A DNA stretch of 64,000 nucleotides from Martelella lutilitoris (GCF_005924265.1 NZ_VCLB01000001.1:496001-560000); one strand, 5' to 3'. Counted from the stretch's first letter, positions 1 through 10,467 are shown. Numbers and translations are program-made. The notes: generated from the letters alone by a model not told the origin.

Positions 1-567
1 GGCAATGATGCGACCGACCGCCGTCCGCGCCTTGTCAATGCCGTGTCCCGTGTCGACAATATAGTCGGCCCGCGCGCGTTTTTCGCCATCGGGAAGCTGA
101 CGTTTGAGCACGGTTTCGAACTTTTCCACTGTCATATCCGGTCGCGCCAGCACGCGTTCGCGCTGGATTGCCGGATCGCAGGTGACGACCAGAACATAAT
201 CGACGGCACGATCGGCCCCGGTCTCGAACAGGAGCGGAATGTCGAGCACGGCGATCGGCGCTTCGTCGGCGCGAGCCTTTTCCAGGAAGCGATCGCGTTC
301 CTCGCGCACCAGCGGATGAACGATTGCCTCAAGCTTCTCGAAATTCTCCGCCTTGCCGGCAAGCGCCTTGCTGAGGCGCGCACGATTGATCACGCCATCT
401 TCGGCAACGCCCGGAAAGGCAGCCTCGACCGGGGCCACGGCCCGGCCGCGATAAAGCGCATGCACCACCTCGTCGGCATTTTGCACCGGTATGCCGGCCT
501 CGGTGAAAAAGCCCGCCGTGGTGGACTTTCCCATGCCGATCGATCCGGTGAGGCCGAGAATGATCAT
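1..567 (-). CDS. coaE: Dephospho-CoA kinase, 3' end cut by window edge
   Basis: Last step of coenzyme A synthesis: ATP-dependent phosphorylation of the 3'-hydroxyl of dephospho-CoA, cytoplasmic. The reading frame opens at an ATG (567-565) and stays open to base 1, giving 189 codons. The N-terminus reads [17 protein letters not shown], with the P-loop GSIGMGKST at about residues 8-16, followed by the [10 protein letters not shown] segment typical of CoaE. The last visible residues ([19 protein letters not shown]) match the usual C-terminal region, so only a few codons are missing. The start overlaps the aroE stop (ATGA at 567-564), so the two are translationally coupled in a minus-strand operon with maf and ppsR, a common rhizobial order. 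Confidence 0.93.
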   Translation of the reverse strand, partial: MIILGLTGSIGMGKSTTAGFFTEAGIPVQNADEVVHALYRGRAVAPVEAAFPGVAEDGVINRARLSKALAGKAENFEKLEAIVHPLVREERDRFLEKARADEAPIAVLDIPLLFETGADRAVDYVLVVTCDPAIQRERVLARPDMTVEKFETVLKRQLPDGEKRARADYIVDTGHGIDKARTAVGRIIA

Positions 568-1424
568 CCGTTTGCCACAAGATCGGCGATGATCTCGTCC
601 CTGAGCGCGGCGTCCACCTCGGGCGTCCTGCCAAACCATTTCTCGAAACCCGGCACGGCCTGGTGCAGCAGCATGCCGAGCCCGTCCGCCGTCTTCAGCC
701 CGTGCGCCTTCGCCTGTTTCAGGATCGGCGTTTCGAGCGGTACATAGACAATATCGGCAACAATGGCATTTTCGGACAGCAGGCCGAAGTCAAAGTCCGG
801 CACGGCGCCGCCCTTCATACCGAGCGAGGTCGTGTTGACGAAAAGGCCGGCGCCCTTCATCACCTCGGCGAGCCGGTCCATGTCATGGGCGTCGACCCGC
901 TCGCCAAGCCGTGCGGCAAGTTCGGAGGCCCGCGCCAGCGTGCGGTTGACGATGTGGATGTGGGAAATGCCGCGCTGTTTCAACGCCATGGCGATCGAGC
1001 GCGCGCTGCCGCCTGCGCCCAGCACCACGGCCTTTTCCGCATAATCCCATCCGGGATGCGCCGCATCCAGATTGCCGGTGAAGCCGAGACCGTCCGTATT
1101 GGCGGCATGAACGCGTCCGTTTTCGACCCACAGCGTGTTGGCCGCGCCCAGAAGCGTGGCATTTTCATCGGCTTCATCGGCAAGTTCGAAAGCGGCCATC
1201 TTGTGGGGGATGGTGACATTGCAGCCGACGAAGCCGGCTTCACCGGAGCGCAGCCGGTCGACAAAGCCCGCAATCTCTCCCGGGGCCACGTCTTCGCGCA
1301 CATAATCCCCGGAAATTCCGTATTTCTTCAGCCAGTAGCCATGAACCAGCGGCGAGCGGGACTGGGAAACGGGATGGCCGATGACACAGGCCCGCCGCAG
1401 ATGGGTTTCACGTGAATCAGTCAT
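564..1424 (-). CDS. aroE: Shikimate dehydrogenase (NADP+)
   Basis: Reduces 3-dehydroshikimate to shikimate in chorismate synthesis. The 286-residue product from ATG 1424 begins [25 protein letters not shown]; the [11 protein letters not shown] motif is the shikimate-binding site. GCNVTIPHK (catalytic Lys), a GAGGSARSI nucleotide loop and a C-terminal GLGMLLHQA segment follow, all standard for AroE. The frame is open about 80 codons further upstream, but that stretch lies inside maf and carries no family sequence. The start overlaps the maf end by 8 bases. A parS-like sequence (TTTCACGTGAA core) lies within its first codons and encodes part of DSRETH. Confidence 0.95.
   Translation of the reverse strand: MTDSRETHLRRACVIGHPVSQSRSPLVHGYWLKKYGISGDYVREDVAPGEIAGFVDRLRSGEAGFVGCNVTIPHKMAAFELADEADENATLLGAANTLWVENGRVHAANTDGLGFTGNLDAAHPGWDYAEKAVVLGAGGSARSIAMALKQRGISHIHIVNRTLARASELAARLGERVDAHDMDRLAEVMKGAGLFVNTTSLGMKGGAVPDFDFGLLSENAIVADIVYVPLETPILKQAKAHGLKTADGLGMLLHQAVPGFEKWFGRTPEVDAALRDEIIADLVANG
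1404..1419. other. parS-like ParB binding site (14/16)
   Basis: The sequence contains GTTTCACGTGAA, matching the bacterial parS consensus TGTTTCACGTGAAACA at 14 of 16 positions (mismatches at positions 1 and 14). It lies across the aroE start and maf end, about 1.5 kb from the putative oriC. ParB is encoded at 11.3 kb. Occupancy is inferred from sequence only. Confidence 0.6.
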
Positions 1425-2022
1425 GCAGTGCTCCGAGTTTGCGCAGGGCCGCCAGAAGTTGCAGCATCGGCATGCCCAATATCGTGAAGAAATCGCCGTC
1501 GATCCGCTCGAACAGTCGCACGCCCAGGCCTTCCAGCTGGTAAACGCCCGAGGAAAACAGCGCCTCGTCGGAAAGGCGCGCCAGATAGCGATCGATCTCC
1601 GCCTCGTCGAGCCGGCGCATGTGCAAGGCCGCCGTCTCGCAGGCCTCGAACAGGATCGCGCCATCACGGGCTATCGCGAAGGCGCTCATCAGGTAGTGCG
1701 TCTTGCCGGAAAGGTGCTTCAGATGCGCGCGCGCTTCCTCCCGGTTTTCCGGCTTGGAATAGGGGCGACCCTCAAACGCCATCACCTGATCGCCGCCGAT
1801 GACGAAGGCGCCCGGCGTGCGGCCCGCGACATCGAGGGCCTTTGCCCGCGACAGCAGGCCGGCAAGGAAATCAGGCGTCGCGCCGGTCTTGAGGAAGGGC
1901 GCTTCCGTTGCCCGTTCGTCCACATGCGGGCGCATGCTGGAAAAGGCGATCCCTGCATTGGCGAGCAGCGCCCGCCGTGACGGACTGGTGGAGGCCAGGA
2001 TGATCGCTTCGTTCTTCGGCAT
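1417..2022 (-). CDS. maf: Maf family nucleoside triphosphate pyrophosphatase
   Basis: Maf/YhdE-type house-cleaning pyrophosphatase that hydrolyses non-canonical or methylated NTPs to NMPs, cytoplasmic. At 201 aa it is close to family length. It starts MPKNEAIILASTSPSRRALL, with the Maf hallmark S-x-S-x-R-R at the N-terminus, then HVDERA and a GGDQVM motif (D as general base), and the characteristic Y-Q-L-E-G-L-G segment near residues 160-170. It lies between ppsR (30-base gap) and aroE (8-base overlap) in the origin-flanking minus-strand operon. The exact nucleotide specificity cannot be read from the sequence. Confidence 0.92.
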   Translation of the reverse strand: MPKNEAIILASTSPSRRALLANAGIAFSSMRPHVDERATEAPFLKTGATPDFLAGLLSRAKALDVAGRTPGAFVIGGDQVMAFEGRPYSKPENREEARAHLKHLSGKTHYLMSAFAIARDGAILFEACETAALHMRRLDEAEIDRYLARLSDEALFSSGVYQLEGLGVRLFERIDGDFFTILGMPMLQLLAALRKLGALHD

Positions 2023-2052
2023 CGGCGCTTTCCTCTCGCAGCTCCAGCGTTG

Positions 2053-2874
2053 CTATTTCAGCTCGTATTTCAGGGCAAGAATAGCCGCCGCCGTCTCCTC
2101 GATCGAGCGGCGGGAGACGTCGATGATCGGCCAGTTGTTCTGGGCTGCAAGGCTGCGGGCATATTTCAGCTCTTCTGCAATCACCGCGCGATCGGTATAT
2201 TCGCTCTTGCCCTCGTCCGCGCCGCTGCCGAATTCGCGGAATTCGCGCACCTGGGAGATCCGCCCCGGTGATGCGATCAGGCAGACGATCAGCGGCCGCT
2301 TCGCCCGGTAGAGGCTTTCGGGCAGTTTCATGCCCGGCACGATCGGAATATTGGCGGCCTTCACGCCGCGATTGGCGAGATAGACGCTTGTCGGCGTCTT
2401 CGACGTGCGGGAAATGCCGAGAATGACAACGTCCGCCTCGTCATAGGTCTCCGGCATCTGCCCGTCATCGTGATCCATGGCGAAGTTCAGCGCCTCGATC
2501 CGGGCAAAATAGTCCTCGTCCAGACTGTGCTGGGCGCCGGACCGCCTCCGCGAGGCCGTGCCGAGATAGGACTGGAACACCCTGGCGACCGGATCGAGAA
2601 CATTGACGCAGGGCACATTCATGTCCCGGCACATTTCTTCCAGAAGCGCCCCCAGTTCCTCGTTGACCACCGTATAGAGAACGATGCCCGGCGCCTCGTC
2701 GATCGCCCTGAGCACGGCGAGCACCTGCTTGCGACTGCGCACAAGTGGATAGACATGTTCGATCGGCTCGTAGCCGCCGAACTGGGCGGAGACCGCGCGC
2801 CCGGTCGAAATCAGCGTTTCGCCCGTCGAATCGGAAATCAGATGGAGGTGAAAGAAGTTTTTGCGGTTTTCCAC
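2053..2874 (-). CDS. Pyruvate, phosphate dikinase regulatory protein (PPSR family)
   Basis: Bifunctional ADP-dependent kinase and Pi-dependent phosphorylase (DUF299/PSRP family) that switches pyruvate phosphate dikinase or PEP synthase off and on. I place the start at GTG 2874, giving 273 aa beginning [20 protein letters not shown], the family N-terminus; the frame extends upstream to 3126, but that part lacks family similarity and crosses the oriC-like gap. AGGAGG and AAGGA lie just upstream of the [11 protein letters not shown] and the later [12 protein letters not shown]-loop-like motif are the two diagnostic signatures. It is the first gene left of the putative origin and heads the ppsR-maf-aroE-coaE operon. 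Confidence 0.92.
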   Translation of the reverse strand: MENRKNFFHLHLISDSTGETLISTGRAVSAQFGGYEPIEHVYPLVRSRKQVLAVLRAIDEAPGIVLYTVVNEELGALLEEMCRDMNVPCVNVLDPVARVFQSYLGTASRRRSGAQHSLDEDYFARIEALNFAMDHDDGQMPETYDEADVVILGISRTSKTPTSVYLANRGVKAANIPIVPGMKLPESLYRAKRPLIVCLIASPGRISQVREFREFGSGADEGKSEYTDRAVIAEELKYARSLAAQNNWPIIDVSRRSIEETAAAILALKYELK

Positions 2875-3284
2875 GATGTCCTTCGCCTCCTGTTCATAAC
2901 GCTGGACAAAACGGGACGAATGCGAAGCGCCGATTTTGGCCTGTGGGTTGTCTTGCGATTTATCCACATAACGCCTTTTGTCAAAAAGGTTCAAACGCCG
3001 CTGTTGAAAACGGGGAAAAGAACGGCTTTTGCGGCAAAATTCCAGTGGTTTTGCACAGGCCGGAAGACACCGGCGCAAAGCGCCAAGAATTTGAATCCAT
3101 GAACTATTCCGTGTTCGTCCCCACAATTGCCATCAAGGCGGAATTTTCAGCCTGCGCGAGACAGTCGAATGCGTGGAAAAGACTCATAGTCGCGGAAAAC
3201 CCTTTAATCCTTGATCCTCACAGACTCTAAGAAATAAAAGGAATCCGAAGATAAACAGATTCATTATTTGCAAGGGCTGGGGAT
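2875..3284. other. Putative chromosomal replication origin (oriC)
   Basis: A 410-base non-coding gap between divergently transcribed ppsR and hemE. It holds one perfect DnaA box, TTATCCACA (2960-2968), a two-mismatch inverted box at 3172-3180 (CGTGGAAAA), and five GANTC sites (3093, 3181, 3223, 3241, 3258) within 170 bases, far above the one per 256 expected by chance. The hemE-proximal half is AT-rich. In Caulobacter and Sinorhizobium the origin is next to hemE, and parAB and parS sites lie within 9 kb here. Placement rests on synteny plus motifs; strand asymmetry was not computed. Confidence 0.75.
2960..2968 (+). promoter_or_regulatory. Perfect DnaA box
   Basis: TTATCCACA, identical to the strong E. 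coli R1-type DnaA box. It is the only perfect copy noticed in the ppsR-hemE gap and is the main direct support for oriC. Confidence 0.7.
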
Positions 3285-4310
3285 ATGACAGAACGGACGC
3301 TGGAACGCGTGCTTGAAGGCGAAACCGTCAACCCGCCGCCGATCTGGCTGATGCGGCAGGCAGGCCGCTACCTTCCGGAATACAGAGCCTTGAGGGAAAA
3401 GGCGGGCGGCTTCCTCAACCTTTGCTACAATCCCGATTTCGCGACGGAAGTAACCCTGCAGCCAATCAGGCGGTACGGCTTTGACGCCGCCATCCTGTTT
3501 TCCGACATTCTCGTGATTCCGGATGCATTGAAATGCGGGGTTCGCTTTGAAAAGGGCGAGGGACCGCGTCTTGATCCGATCGAGGCCGACGACATTGGGC
3601 GTCTGGAAGCGCGATATGCAGCGGAAACGCTTGATCCTGTGATCGAGGCGGTGGGACGCATCCGCGAGCGCCTGCCAGGTGAGACGAGCCTTCTCGGCTT
3701 CTGCGGCGCGCCGTGGACCGTGGCGACCTACATGATTGCCGGGAAGGGAACGAGCGACCAGGCCCCGGCCAGGCTTTTCGCCTATCGCCACCGGTCGGAA
3801 TTCCTGAAGCTTCTCGATCTGATCGCCGATCTTTCCGCCAACTATCTGATCCGCCAATTGAAGGCGGGCGCCGACGCGGTGCAGATTTTCGACAGCTGGG
3901 CAGGCGTGCTTGGCGAAGAGGATTTTGCCGATTTTGCCGCAGGCCCCGCAGCCCGTATCGTCAAAACGGTACGGCAGGCCGTGCCTGGCGCGAAGATCAT
4001 TGCCTTTGCCAAGGGCGCCGGCCCCAATCTTTCGACCTATCGGCAGAAAACCGATGCCAATGCGATCGGCCTCGACTGGACCGTGCCGCTCGCCATTGCC
4101 AAGGAGCTGCAGAAGGACGGACCTGTGCAGGGCAATCTCGATCCGCTGTCACTGGTTGCTGGCGGCGATCTGATGAAAGCGCGTGCGAGGGCTATTGTTG
4201 AGGCCTTGTCGGACGGTCCGATGATCTTCAATCTTGGCCACGGGATCACCCCGGAAGTGGATCCCGAAACCGTCGCGGCACTCGTCAAGCTGGTGCGCGG
4301 CGAAAAATAG
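3285..4310 (+). CDS. hemE: Uroporphyrinogen decarboxylase
   Basis: Decarboxylates the four acetate side chains of uroporphyrinogen III to give coproporphyrinogen III in haem synthesis, cytoplasmic. The product is 341 aa, as expected. Signature 1 ([16 protein letters not shown]) spans residues 19-34, the FSDIL motif with the catalytic Asp is at about residue 74, and [13 protein letters not shown] is signature 2. The C-terminus carries [17 protein letters not shown] 3285 follows a weak purine-rich site. It is the first plus-strand gene right of the putative origin and is followed by hemJ. Confidence 0.97.
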   Translation: MTERTLERVLEGETVNPPPIWLMRQAGRYLPEYRALREKAGGFLNLCYNPDFATEVTLQPIRRYGFDAAILFSDILVIPDALKCGVRFEKGEGPRLDPIEADDIGRLEARYAAETLDPVIEAVGRIRERLPGETSLLGFCGAPWTVATYMIAGKGTSDQAPARLFAYRHRSEFLKLLDLIADLSANYLIRQLKAGADAVQIFDSWAGVLGEEDFADFAAGPAARIVKTVRQAVPGAKIIAFAKGAGPNLSTYRQKTDANAIGLDWTVPLAIAKELQKDGPVQGNLDPLSLVAGGDLMKARARAIVEALSDGPMIFNLGHGITPEVDPETVAALVKLVRGEK

Positions 4311-4341
4311 TCATATAAAACATATATTTGTGGAGGAAATG

Positions 4342-4884
4342 ATGCCGGACCAGGGCGAAACCGGAAAAGTCGCGGGCAAGAAATCGGCAAGCCGGGCAAT
4401 GACGGCGCTGCTTTTGTTCCTGTTTGTCTGTCTGGGACTGTTTATATTCCAGCGCGACAGCTTCTATCTCTGGGCGACGGCCATTCACGTGATCGCGGTG
4501 ATTTCCTGGATGGCGGGCATGTTCTACATGCCGCGGCTCTTCGTCTATCACGCCGACAGTGCGCCGGGTTCGGAAAAATCGGAAACCTTCAAAGTCATGG
4601 AACACCGCCTGATGAAGGTGATCATGAACCCGGCCATGATCCTCACCTGGATCTTCGGCCTGTATCTCGCCTGGGACGGCGGATGGCTGAGCGATGGCTG
4701 GCTGCATGTGAAGCTTCTTGCCGTTTTCCTGATGTCCGGCGTCCATGGCTATTACAGCAAGGCGATCAAGGATTTTGCCGCCGACAAGCGTTCGACGAGC
4801 GCGCGTCACTGGCGGATTGTCAACGAAGCGCCGACGGTGCTGATGATCATTGCCGTGATTATGGTGATCGTTAAGCCCTTTTAA
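4342..4884 (+). CDS. hemJ: Protoporphyrinogen IX oxidase, HemJ type
   Basis: Membrane protein oxidising protoporphyrinogen IX to protoporphyrin IX, used by most alphaproteobacteria in place of HemG/HemY. About 180 aa from ATG 4342, which has GGAGG five bases upstream; an ATG one codon earlier is too close to it. After a short polar N-terminus there are four or five hydrophobic segments. The first conserved His lies in the segment ATAIHVIAVISWMAGMFYMP, followed by RLFVYH and GVHGYYSK. Adjacency to hemE supports the haem role. Older databases list the family as a hypothetical integral membrane protein. Confidence 0.9.
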   Translation: MPDQGETGKVAGKKSASRAMTALLLFLFVCLGLFIFQRDSFYLWATAIHVIAVISWMAGMFYMPRLFVYHADSAPGSEKSETFKVMEHRLMKVIMNPAMILTWIFGLYLAWDGGWLSDGWLHVKLLAVFLMSGVHGYYSKAIKDFAADKRSTSARHWRIVNEAPTVLMIIAVIMVIVKPF

Positions 4885-5081
4885 TCGTTTGATAAATGGT
4901 TTGGCGCGTTTTCCGGGATAAAAACGTGCATTTGCTCTTGTAACGACACGGGCAAATCAGTATCTTCCAGCCAACCCATCCAAAAAGGCTGTGCAAGACT
5001 ACCCCTGCGCCAATCCAAATTGGCACTGCTCCATCAGTGCAACCGGCCTTTCGATCATCACAACAATTCACGGTTTACTTC
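4885..5081 (+). promoter_or_regulatory. Long rho leader region with small hairpin
   Basis: A 197-base untranslated gap before rho. It includes a C-rich stretch and a perfect 6-bp stem GCCAAT-ccaa-ATTGGC (5009-5024). Rho genes are often autoregulated through their leaders by premature termination; that role here is inference. Confidence 0.35.
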
Positions 5082-6347
5082 ATGTCTCAAATGAAGCTTC
5101 AGGAACTGAAGAGCAAGACACCAACCGACCTCCTGGCCTTTGCCGAATCACTCGAGGTCGAAGGCGCCAGCACGATGCGCAAGCAGGAGCTGATGTTCGC
5201 CATTCTGAAAGTGCTGGCCACGCAGGATGTCGAGATCATCGGCGAAGGCGTTGTCGAGGTTCTTCAGGACGGTTTCGGCTTCCTGCGTTCGGCCAATGCC
5301 AACTATCTGCCGGGTCCGGACGACATTTATATTTCGCCCTCCCAGATCCGCCGCTTCGCGCTGAAGACCGGCGATACGGTCGAGGGCCCGATCCGCGGGC
5401 CAAAGGAAGGCGAGCGGTATTTCGCCCTTCTGAAGGTCAACACGATAAATTCCGATGATCCGGAAAAGATCCGCCATAAGGTCCATTTCGATAATCTGAC
5501 GCCGCTCTATCCCGACGAGCGGTTCAACATGGAACTTGAAAACCCGACGTCGAAAGACCTGTCGGCGCGCGTTATCGATCTGGTGGCGCCGCTCGGCAAG
5601 GGCCAGCGCGGCCTGATCGTCGCGCCGCCACGCACGGGTAAGACGGTTTTGCTGCAGAACATTGCCCATTCCATCACGGCCAATCATCCCGAATGCTTCC
5701 TGATCGTGCTTCTGATCGATGAGCGCCCGGAAGAAGTGACAGACATGCAGCGCTCGGTGAAAGGCGAGGTCGTGTCTTCGACCTTCGACGAGCCGGCCGT
5801 GCGCCACGTTCAGGTTGCCGAAATGGTGATCGAGAAGGCGAAGCGCCTGGTCGAACATGGCCGCGACGTCGTCATCCTGCTCGATTCCATCACCCGTCTC
5901 GGCCGCGCCTACAACACCGTCGTGCCGTCTTCCGGCAAGGTGCTGACCGGCGGCGTTGACGCCAATGCCCTGCAGCGGCCGAAGCGCTTCTTCGGCGCCG
6001 CCCGCAATATCGAGGAGGGCGGCTCGCTGACCATCATCGCGACCGCGCTGATCGATACCGGCAGCCGCATGGACGAAGTGATCTTCGAGGAATTCAAGGG
6101 TACCGGCAACTCGGAAATCGTGCTGGATCGCAAGGTCGCCGACAAGCGCATCTTCCCGGCGATCGATATCCTCAAGTCCGGCACCCGCAAGGAGGACCTT
6201 CTGGTCCCGCGTCAGGATCTGCAGAAGGTCTTCGTGCTGCGTCGCATCCTTGCCCCGATGGGCACGACAGACGGTATCGAGTTCCTCATCGACAAGCTGA
6301 AGCAGACGAAGAGCAATGCCGAGTTCTTCGAATCGATGAACACCTGA
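5082..6347 (+). CDS. rho: Transcription termination factor Rho
   Basis: Hexameric RNA-dependent ATPase/helicase that ends transcription. The product is 421 aa from ATG 5082 ([12 protein letters not shown]), matching the alphaproteobacterial size; an in-frame ATG at 5037 would add 15 unconserved residues. The N-terminal Rho_N segment is followed by a cold-shock-like RNA-binding domain (GFGFLRS at about 64-70). Walker [13 protein letters not shown] is at about 177-188, [13 protein letters not shown] follows, and the Walker B region [11 protein letters not shown] is near 263-273. The Q-loop/R-loop region is intact, so it should be active. Confidence 0.97.
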   Translation: MSQMKLQELKSKTPTDLLAFAESLEVEGASTMRKQELMFAILKVLATQDVEIIGEGVVEVLQDGFGFLRSANANYLPGPDDIYISPSQIRRFALKTGDTVEGPIRGPKEGERYFALLKVNTINSDDPEKIRHKVHFDNLTPLYPDERFNMELENPTSKDLSARVIDLVAPLGKGQRGLIVAPPRTGKTVLLQNIAHSITANHPECFLIVLLIDERPEEVTDMQRSVKGEVVSSTFDEPAVRHVQVAEMVIEKAKRLVEHGRDVVILLDSITRLGRAYNTVVPSSGKVLTGGVDANALQRPKRFFGAARNIEEGGSLTIIATALIDTGSRMDEVIFEEFKGTGNSEIVLDRKVADKRIFPAIDILKSGTRKEDLLVPRQDLQKVFVLRRILAPMGTTDGIEFLIDKLKQTKSNAEFFESMNT

Positions 6348-6535
6348 GGACAATCCAGGCCGGCTCGGGAGGACAGACATCCGAACAGGCCTGGCCTCGC
6401 GTGTCATCCGCAGAACGCGGAGCTCTTGATAGCCGTCCGATATTCGGGTCTTCAGTTTCGGCATGCGGCCGGATTCTGATTAAGCTATTGAATTATAAAA
6501 TTATTTTCGATTTCGATCCGTCATAGGCGCGTCTC

Positions 6536-7846
6536 ATGCGATCGACCGACACCATTTTCGCCCTTTCAAGCGGCGCTTTGCCCTCGGGCGTTGCGGTGAT
6601 CCGTCTGTCCGGCGCAACAGCGTTTGATATCTGTGCCGGAATTGCCGGACGAGTTCCGCCGACGCGGCAGGCGCAGTTGATGACGCTGCGGGATGCGGAA
6701 GGCGTCGCCATCGATCAGGCACTGGTGCTGGCCTTTGCCGGGCCCGCATCCTTTACCGGCGAGGATTGCGTCGAATTTCATCTTCATGGTGGCCGCGCCG
6801 TCGTCAGGGCGATGTTGGATCGGCTCGCCGGTTTTCCCGAGACGCGTCATGCCGAAGCCGGCGAATTCAGCCGCCGGGCCTTCGAGAACGGCAAGCTCGA
6901 TCTTGTGGAGGCCGAGGGCCTCTCCGACATCATTGTTGCAGAGACGGAAATGCAGCGCCGGCTTGCGATGGAACAGACCAGCGGCAGGCTCTCCGGGCTC
7001 TATGAGCGGTGGGCCGGCGCGTTGACGCATGCGCGCGCCATGATCGAGGCCGAGCTCGATTTCTCCGACGAGGAGGACGTTCCGGGGTCGGTTTCCACCA
7101 GCATCTGGCAAAGCGTTGACGGCGTGGCGGGCGAGATCCGCGCGCATTTGGCGGGACTTCACACGGGCGAGATTATCCGCGACGGCTACCAGGTGGTGAT
7201 TGCCGGCGCCCCCAATGCCGGCAAGTCGAGCCTTCTGAACGCGCTCGCCAAGCGGGATATTGCCATTGTCACCGACATCGCCGGCACCACCCGGGATATT
7301 CTGGAGGTTCATCTCGATATCGGCGGCTATGCCGTTCGCCTCTATGACACGGCTGGCCTGCGCGAGACAGAGGACAAGGTCGAAGCAGAGGGCGTGCGGC
7401 GCGCCCGCGCCCTGGTGGAAACCGCTGATCTCGTCCTGTCGCTTGCCGATATGACCGGCGGTGACGCGCCTGAGGCCTTTCCGGATCGCGACTGCCTGCT
7501 GGTGGGGTCCAAGTCGGATCTTTCATCCGGCGGTGACGGCTTTGATCTGGTGCTCTCGTCTGAAAGCGGGGAAGGGATCGATCGGCTGATTGCAGCGATT
7601 TCCGATCGGCTTTCGGCGCGGGTCGCGGGTTCGTCTCTGAGCCTTCCGGTGCGCGCACGCCAGGCGGATTATCTTCGGCAGGCTCTTGCTGCGCTGGACG
7701 AGGCGATGGCGGCCCGCGCATTGTCGCCGGAATTGCCGTCAGAGTCGCTGCGTCGCGCCGCCGTGGCTCTCGGTCGGATCACGGGCCGGGTTGATGTCGA
7801 GGATCTGCTCGACGTCATCTTTTCGTCTTTCTGCGTTGGCAAGTAG
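6536..7846 (+). CDS. mnmE: tRNA modification GTPase MnmE
   Basis: Works with MnmG to install carboxymethylaminomethyl or aminomethyl at U34 of certain tRNAs, using methylene-THF, glycine or ammonium, and GTP. At 436 aa it shows the N-terminal TrmE domain, then the G domain with G1 GAPNAGKSS (about 224-232), G2 IAGTTRD, G3 DTAGL (271-275) and G4 SKSD. It ends in the invariant FCVGK (C-x-G-K) that carries the catalytic Cys. The start at ATG 6536 is preceded by an AT-rich stretch likely to hold the promoter. A perfect parS lies 5 bases after its stop. Confidence 0.97.
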   Translation: MRSTDTIFALSSGALPSGVAVIRLSGATAFDICAGIAGRVPPTRQAQLMTLRDAEGVAIDQALVLAFAGPASFTGEDCVEFHLHGGRAVVRAMLDRLAGFPETRHAEAGEFSRRAFENGKLDLVEAEGLSDIIVAETEMQRRLAMEQTSGRLSGLYERWAGALTHARAMIEAELDFSDEEDVPGSVSTSIWQSVDGVAGEIRAHLAGLHTGEIIRDGYQVVIAGAPNAGKSSLLNALAKRDIAIVTDIAGTTRDILEVHLDIGGYAVRLYDTAGLRETEDKVEAEGVRRARALVETADLVLSLADMTGGDAPEAFPDRDCLLVGSKSDLSSGGDGFDLVLSSESGEGIDRLIAAISDRLSARVAGSSLSLPVRARQADYLRQALAALDEAMAARALSPELPSESLRRAAVALGRITGRVDVEDLLDVIFSSFCVGK

Positions 7847-7850
7847 ACCG

Positions 7851-7866
7851 TGTTTCACGTGAAACA
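7851..7866. other. parS: parS centromere-like site, perfect 16/16
   Basis: TGTTTCACGTGAAACA, identical to the consensus ParB binding palindrome. It lies in the mnmE-mnmG gap, 2.6 kb upstream of parA and about 4.6 kb from the putative oriC. ParB is expected to load here and spread, seeding origin segregation. Confidence 0.92.
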
Positions 7867-7953
7867 ATCTTGACTTGCCCGAGGCGAGACGGCACAAACA
7901 TCGCCAAAACAGGGGTTCCGGCCAGTGGTCGTCGAGCCCAAACGGAGCTTTTC

Positions 7954-9816
7954 ATGAGCGATCAATATGATGTCATCGTCATTGGCGGTGGCCATGCAGG
8001 ATGCGAAGCCGCTTCGGCTGCCGCACGCGGCGGCGCCCGGACAGCGCTGATCACCCACAAACGCGAGACCATCGGCGTGATGTCCTGCAATCCGGCCATA
8101 GGCGGGTTGGGGAAGGGACATCTCGTGCGGGAGATCGATGCGCTTGACGGGTTGATGGGTCGCGTCGCCGATGCCGCCGCGATCCAGTACCGCATGCTGA
8201 ACAGACGCAAGGGTCCGGCCGTACGGGGTCCACGTAGCCAGGCGGACCGCCGGCTTTATCGCGAGGCGATGCAGGCTGCGCTGGCGGAGATCGACAATCT
8301 CGAGATCATCGAAGGTGATGTCTTTGATATCGAGACCGACAATGGGCAGGTCGTTGCCGTGACGACACGCGATGGTCAGCGATATGGATGCGGCGCGGCG
8401 GTGTTGACAACGGGCACATTCCTGCGCGGGCTGATCCATATCGGTAAGCGTAAAATCCCGGCGGGCCGCGTCGGGGAGGCGCCGTCTCTCGGTCTTTCCG
8501 AGACGCTGGGGAGGCTGGGGCTTTCACTCGGAAGGTTGAAGACGGGCACGCCGGCGCGGCTTGACGGACGCACGATCGACTGGGCGTCGCTGGATCGGCA
8601 GAAGGCGGATGATGACCCCGTGCCGTTTTCCTTCATGACGGACGGCGTCAGAAACCCTCAAATTGATTGCGGCATTACTCGCACGACGCCGGACGTGCAT
8701 GCGATCATTCGCGACAATATCGGGCTTTCGGCCATGTATTCGGGGCAGATAGAAGGCGTCGGGCCGCGCTATTGTCCGTCGATCGAAGACAAGATCATGC
8801 GCTTCGGCGACCGTGACGGCCATCAGATCTTTCTCGAGCCGGAAGGCCTGGATGATCATACCGTCTACCCCAATGGCATTTCGACCTCTTTGCCTGAAGA
8901 GGTCCAGCATGCCTTCATCCGAGCGATCCCGGGGCTGGAAAGGGTCTCGATCCTGCAGCCCGGCTATGCGATCGAATATGATCATGTCGATCCGCGCGAG
9001 CTGAAGGCGTCGCTGGAACTGAAGAAAATGCCCGGCCTGTTTCTGGCCGGGCAGATCAACGGCACGACCGGTTATGAAGAGGCGGGCGCGCAGGGTCTGG
9101 TCGCTGGATTGAATGCGGCGCGGCTTGCCGGCGATGGCGACGCCGTAGTCTTTTCGCGCACCGATTCCTATATCGGCGTCATGGTCGATGACCTGACGAC
9201 ACGCGGCGTTGCAGAGCCCTATCGCATGTTTACCTCGCGGGCGGAATATCGACTGACGTTGCGGGCGGACAATGCGGATGAGCGCCTCACGCCGCTTGCC
9301 ATCGCACTCGGCATTGCCTCATCCGCGCGTCGTTTGCGGTTTGAAGCCTTTTCCACAGCGTTGGAGCAGGCACGGACGGCGCTGAAAGCGCGGTCTCTGA
9401 CGCCGAATGAAGCCGCGAACCACGGGCTCAAGCTCAATCAGGATGGTCAACGCCGCACGGCCTATGACCTTCTTGCTTATCCGGATCGGGATTTTTCAGA
9501 TCTTGTCTCTATCTGGCCGGAACTTGGCGAAACGGAAGCAAAGGTCCGCTCGGCCATCGAGATCGAGGCGGCCTATGCTGTCTATCTCGACCGGCAGGCC
9601 TCGGATATTGCCCAGGTGCGCAAGGATGAGGGAAGGGCGATCCCGGATGATTTCGACTATGCGGCCCTGCCGGGTCTTTCCAACGAACTCAAGGGGAAGC
9701 TTGCAAAGGCGCGTCCGGCGACGATTGCGCAGGCGAGCCGTATCGACGGTATGACGCCTGCAGCGCTTTCTCTGCTGCTGGTACGGCTGAAGACCGGACG
9801 CTCTGTCGCGGCGTGA
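7954..9816 (+). CDS. mnmG: tRNA uridine-5-carboxymethylaminomethyl modification enzyme MnmG (GidA)
   Basis: FAD-dependent partner of MnmE in wobble-uridine modification. From ATG 7954 the product is 620 aa and opens with [16 protein letters not shown], the Rossmann FAD loop; an upstream in-frame ATG (7870) would add 28 unconserved residues, and AACGGAGC precedes 7954. GCNPAIGG-type ([13 protein letters not shown]), [15 protein letters not shown] and [12 protein letters not shown] motifs are all present, as is the FTSRAEYRL region and a helical C-terminal domain. It sits between two perfect parS sites in the mnmE-mnmG-rsmG-parAB order. Confidence 0.97.
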   Translation: MSDQYDVIVIGGGHAGCEAASAAARGGARTALITHKRETIGVMSCNPAIGGLGKGHLVREIDALDGLMGRVADAAAIQYRMLNRRKGPAVRGPRSQADRRLYREAMQAALAEIDNLEIIEGDVFDIETDNGQVVAVTTRDGQRYGCGAAVLTTGTFLRGLIHIGKRKIPAGRVGEAPSLGLSETLGRLGLSLGRLKTGTPARLDGRTIDWASLDRQKADDDPVPFSFMTDGVRNPQIDCGITRTTPDVHAIIRDNIGLSAMYSGQIEGVGPRYCPSIEDKIMRFGDRDGHQIFLEPEGLDDHTVYPNGISTSLPEEVQHAFIRAIPGLERVSILQPGYAIEYDHVDPRELKASLELKKMPGLFLAGQINGTTGYEEAGAQGLVAGLNAARLAGDGDAVVFSRTDSYIGVMVDDLTTRGVAEPYRMFTSRAEYRLTLRADNADERLTPLAIALGIASSARRLRFEAFSTALEQARTALKARSLTPNEAANHGLKLNQDGQRRTAYDLLAYPDRDFSDLVSIWPELGETEAKVRSAIEIEAAYAVYLDRQASDIAQVRKDEGRAIPDDFDYAALPGLSNELKGKLAKARPATIAQASRIDGMTPAALSLLLVRLKTGRSVAA

Positions 9817-9825
9817 GGATGACTG

Positions 9826-10449
9826 ATGAAACTGAACGGCCAGATTGTTTCACGTGAAACACAGGCGCGCCTTGAGGCATTTGCGGCCCATTTCGAAAAG
9901 TGGGCCAAATCGATCAATTTGGTGGCGCCGTCGACGCGGCAGCAGTTTTGGGACCGCCATGTCGCCGACAGCGCTCAAGTCTATCAGCTCTCGCCAGAGC
10001 CGAAGACATGGATCGATATAGGCAGCGGCGGCGGCTTTCCGGGCTTGATCACGGCCATCCTTCTGGCGGAAAGAGGCGAGGGCTGGGTTCATCTGGTCGA
10101 AAGCAACAACAAGAAGGCGTCGTTTCTGCGCACCGCCATCCGCGAAACCGGGGCCCGGGCCAGCGTACACGCGGTCCGGGCCGAGACGGCGCCGGATGAA
10201 ATCGAAACCTGTGATGCCATCTCCGCGCGCGCGCTTGCCGACCTCTCGCTTCTGTTCGAATATGCTGCGCCCTGGTTTGCCGCAAAGACCGGATTCCGTG
10301 CCTTTTTCCACAAAGGGCGGTATTATCAGCGCGAGATCGACAAAGCGCGTGACCACTGGGACTTCGATCTGGTAAAACATGAAAGCAAGGTTGAACCCGG
10401 CTCCGTGATCCTGGAGATATCGCGCCTTGCGTCGTCCTCGGCCTCTTGA
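9826..10449 (+). CDS. rsmG: 16S rRNA (guanine-527-N7)-methyltransferase
   Basis: SAM-dependent methylation of G527 of 16S rRNA; loss gives low-level streptomycin resistance in other bacteria. The product is 207 aa and starts [19 protein letters not shown]. The SAM-binding motif [10 protein letters not shown] is at about residues 63-72, preceded by DRHVADSAQ, with [13 protein letters not shown] after it. A perfect parS is embedded in codons for IVSRETQ, so the peptide motif and the DNA site are constrained together. It ends 18 bases before parA, so the genes are probably co-transcribed. Confidence 0.95.
   Translation: MKLNGQIVSRETQARLEAFAAHFEKWAKSINLVAPSTRQQFWDRHVADSAQVYQLSPEPKTWIDIGSGGGFPGLITAILLAERGEGWVHLVESNNKKASFLRTAIRETGARASVHAVRAETAPDEIETCDAISARALADLSLLFEYAAPWFAAKTGFRAFFHKGRYYQREIDKARDHWDFDLVKHESKVEPGSVILEISRLASSSAS
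9846..9861. other. parS: parS site inside rsmG, perfect 16/16
   Basis: TGTTTCACGTGAAACA lies within the 5' coding region of rsmG, about 600 bases upstream of parA. It is the second perfect copy in 2 kb. A parS inside gidB is a recurring arrangement in alphaproteobacteria. Confidence 0.92.
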
Positions 10450-10467
10450 AAACTGGCGGTATGGTCA

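Noticed and set aside
6355-6394. Terminator after rho
   Set aside because: CCAGGCC and GGCCTGG could pair, but the loop is 26 bases and there is no T-run, so I did not annotate it.
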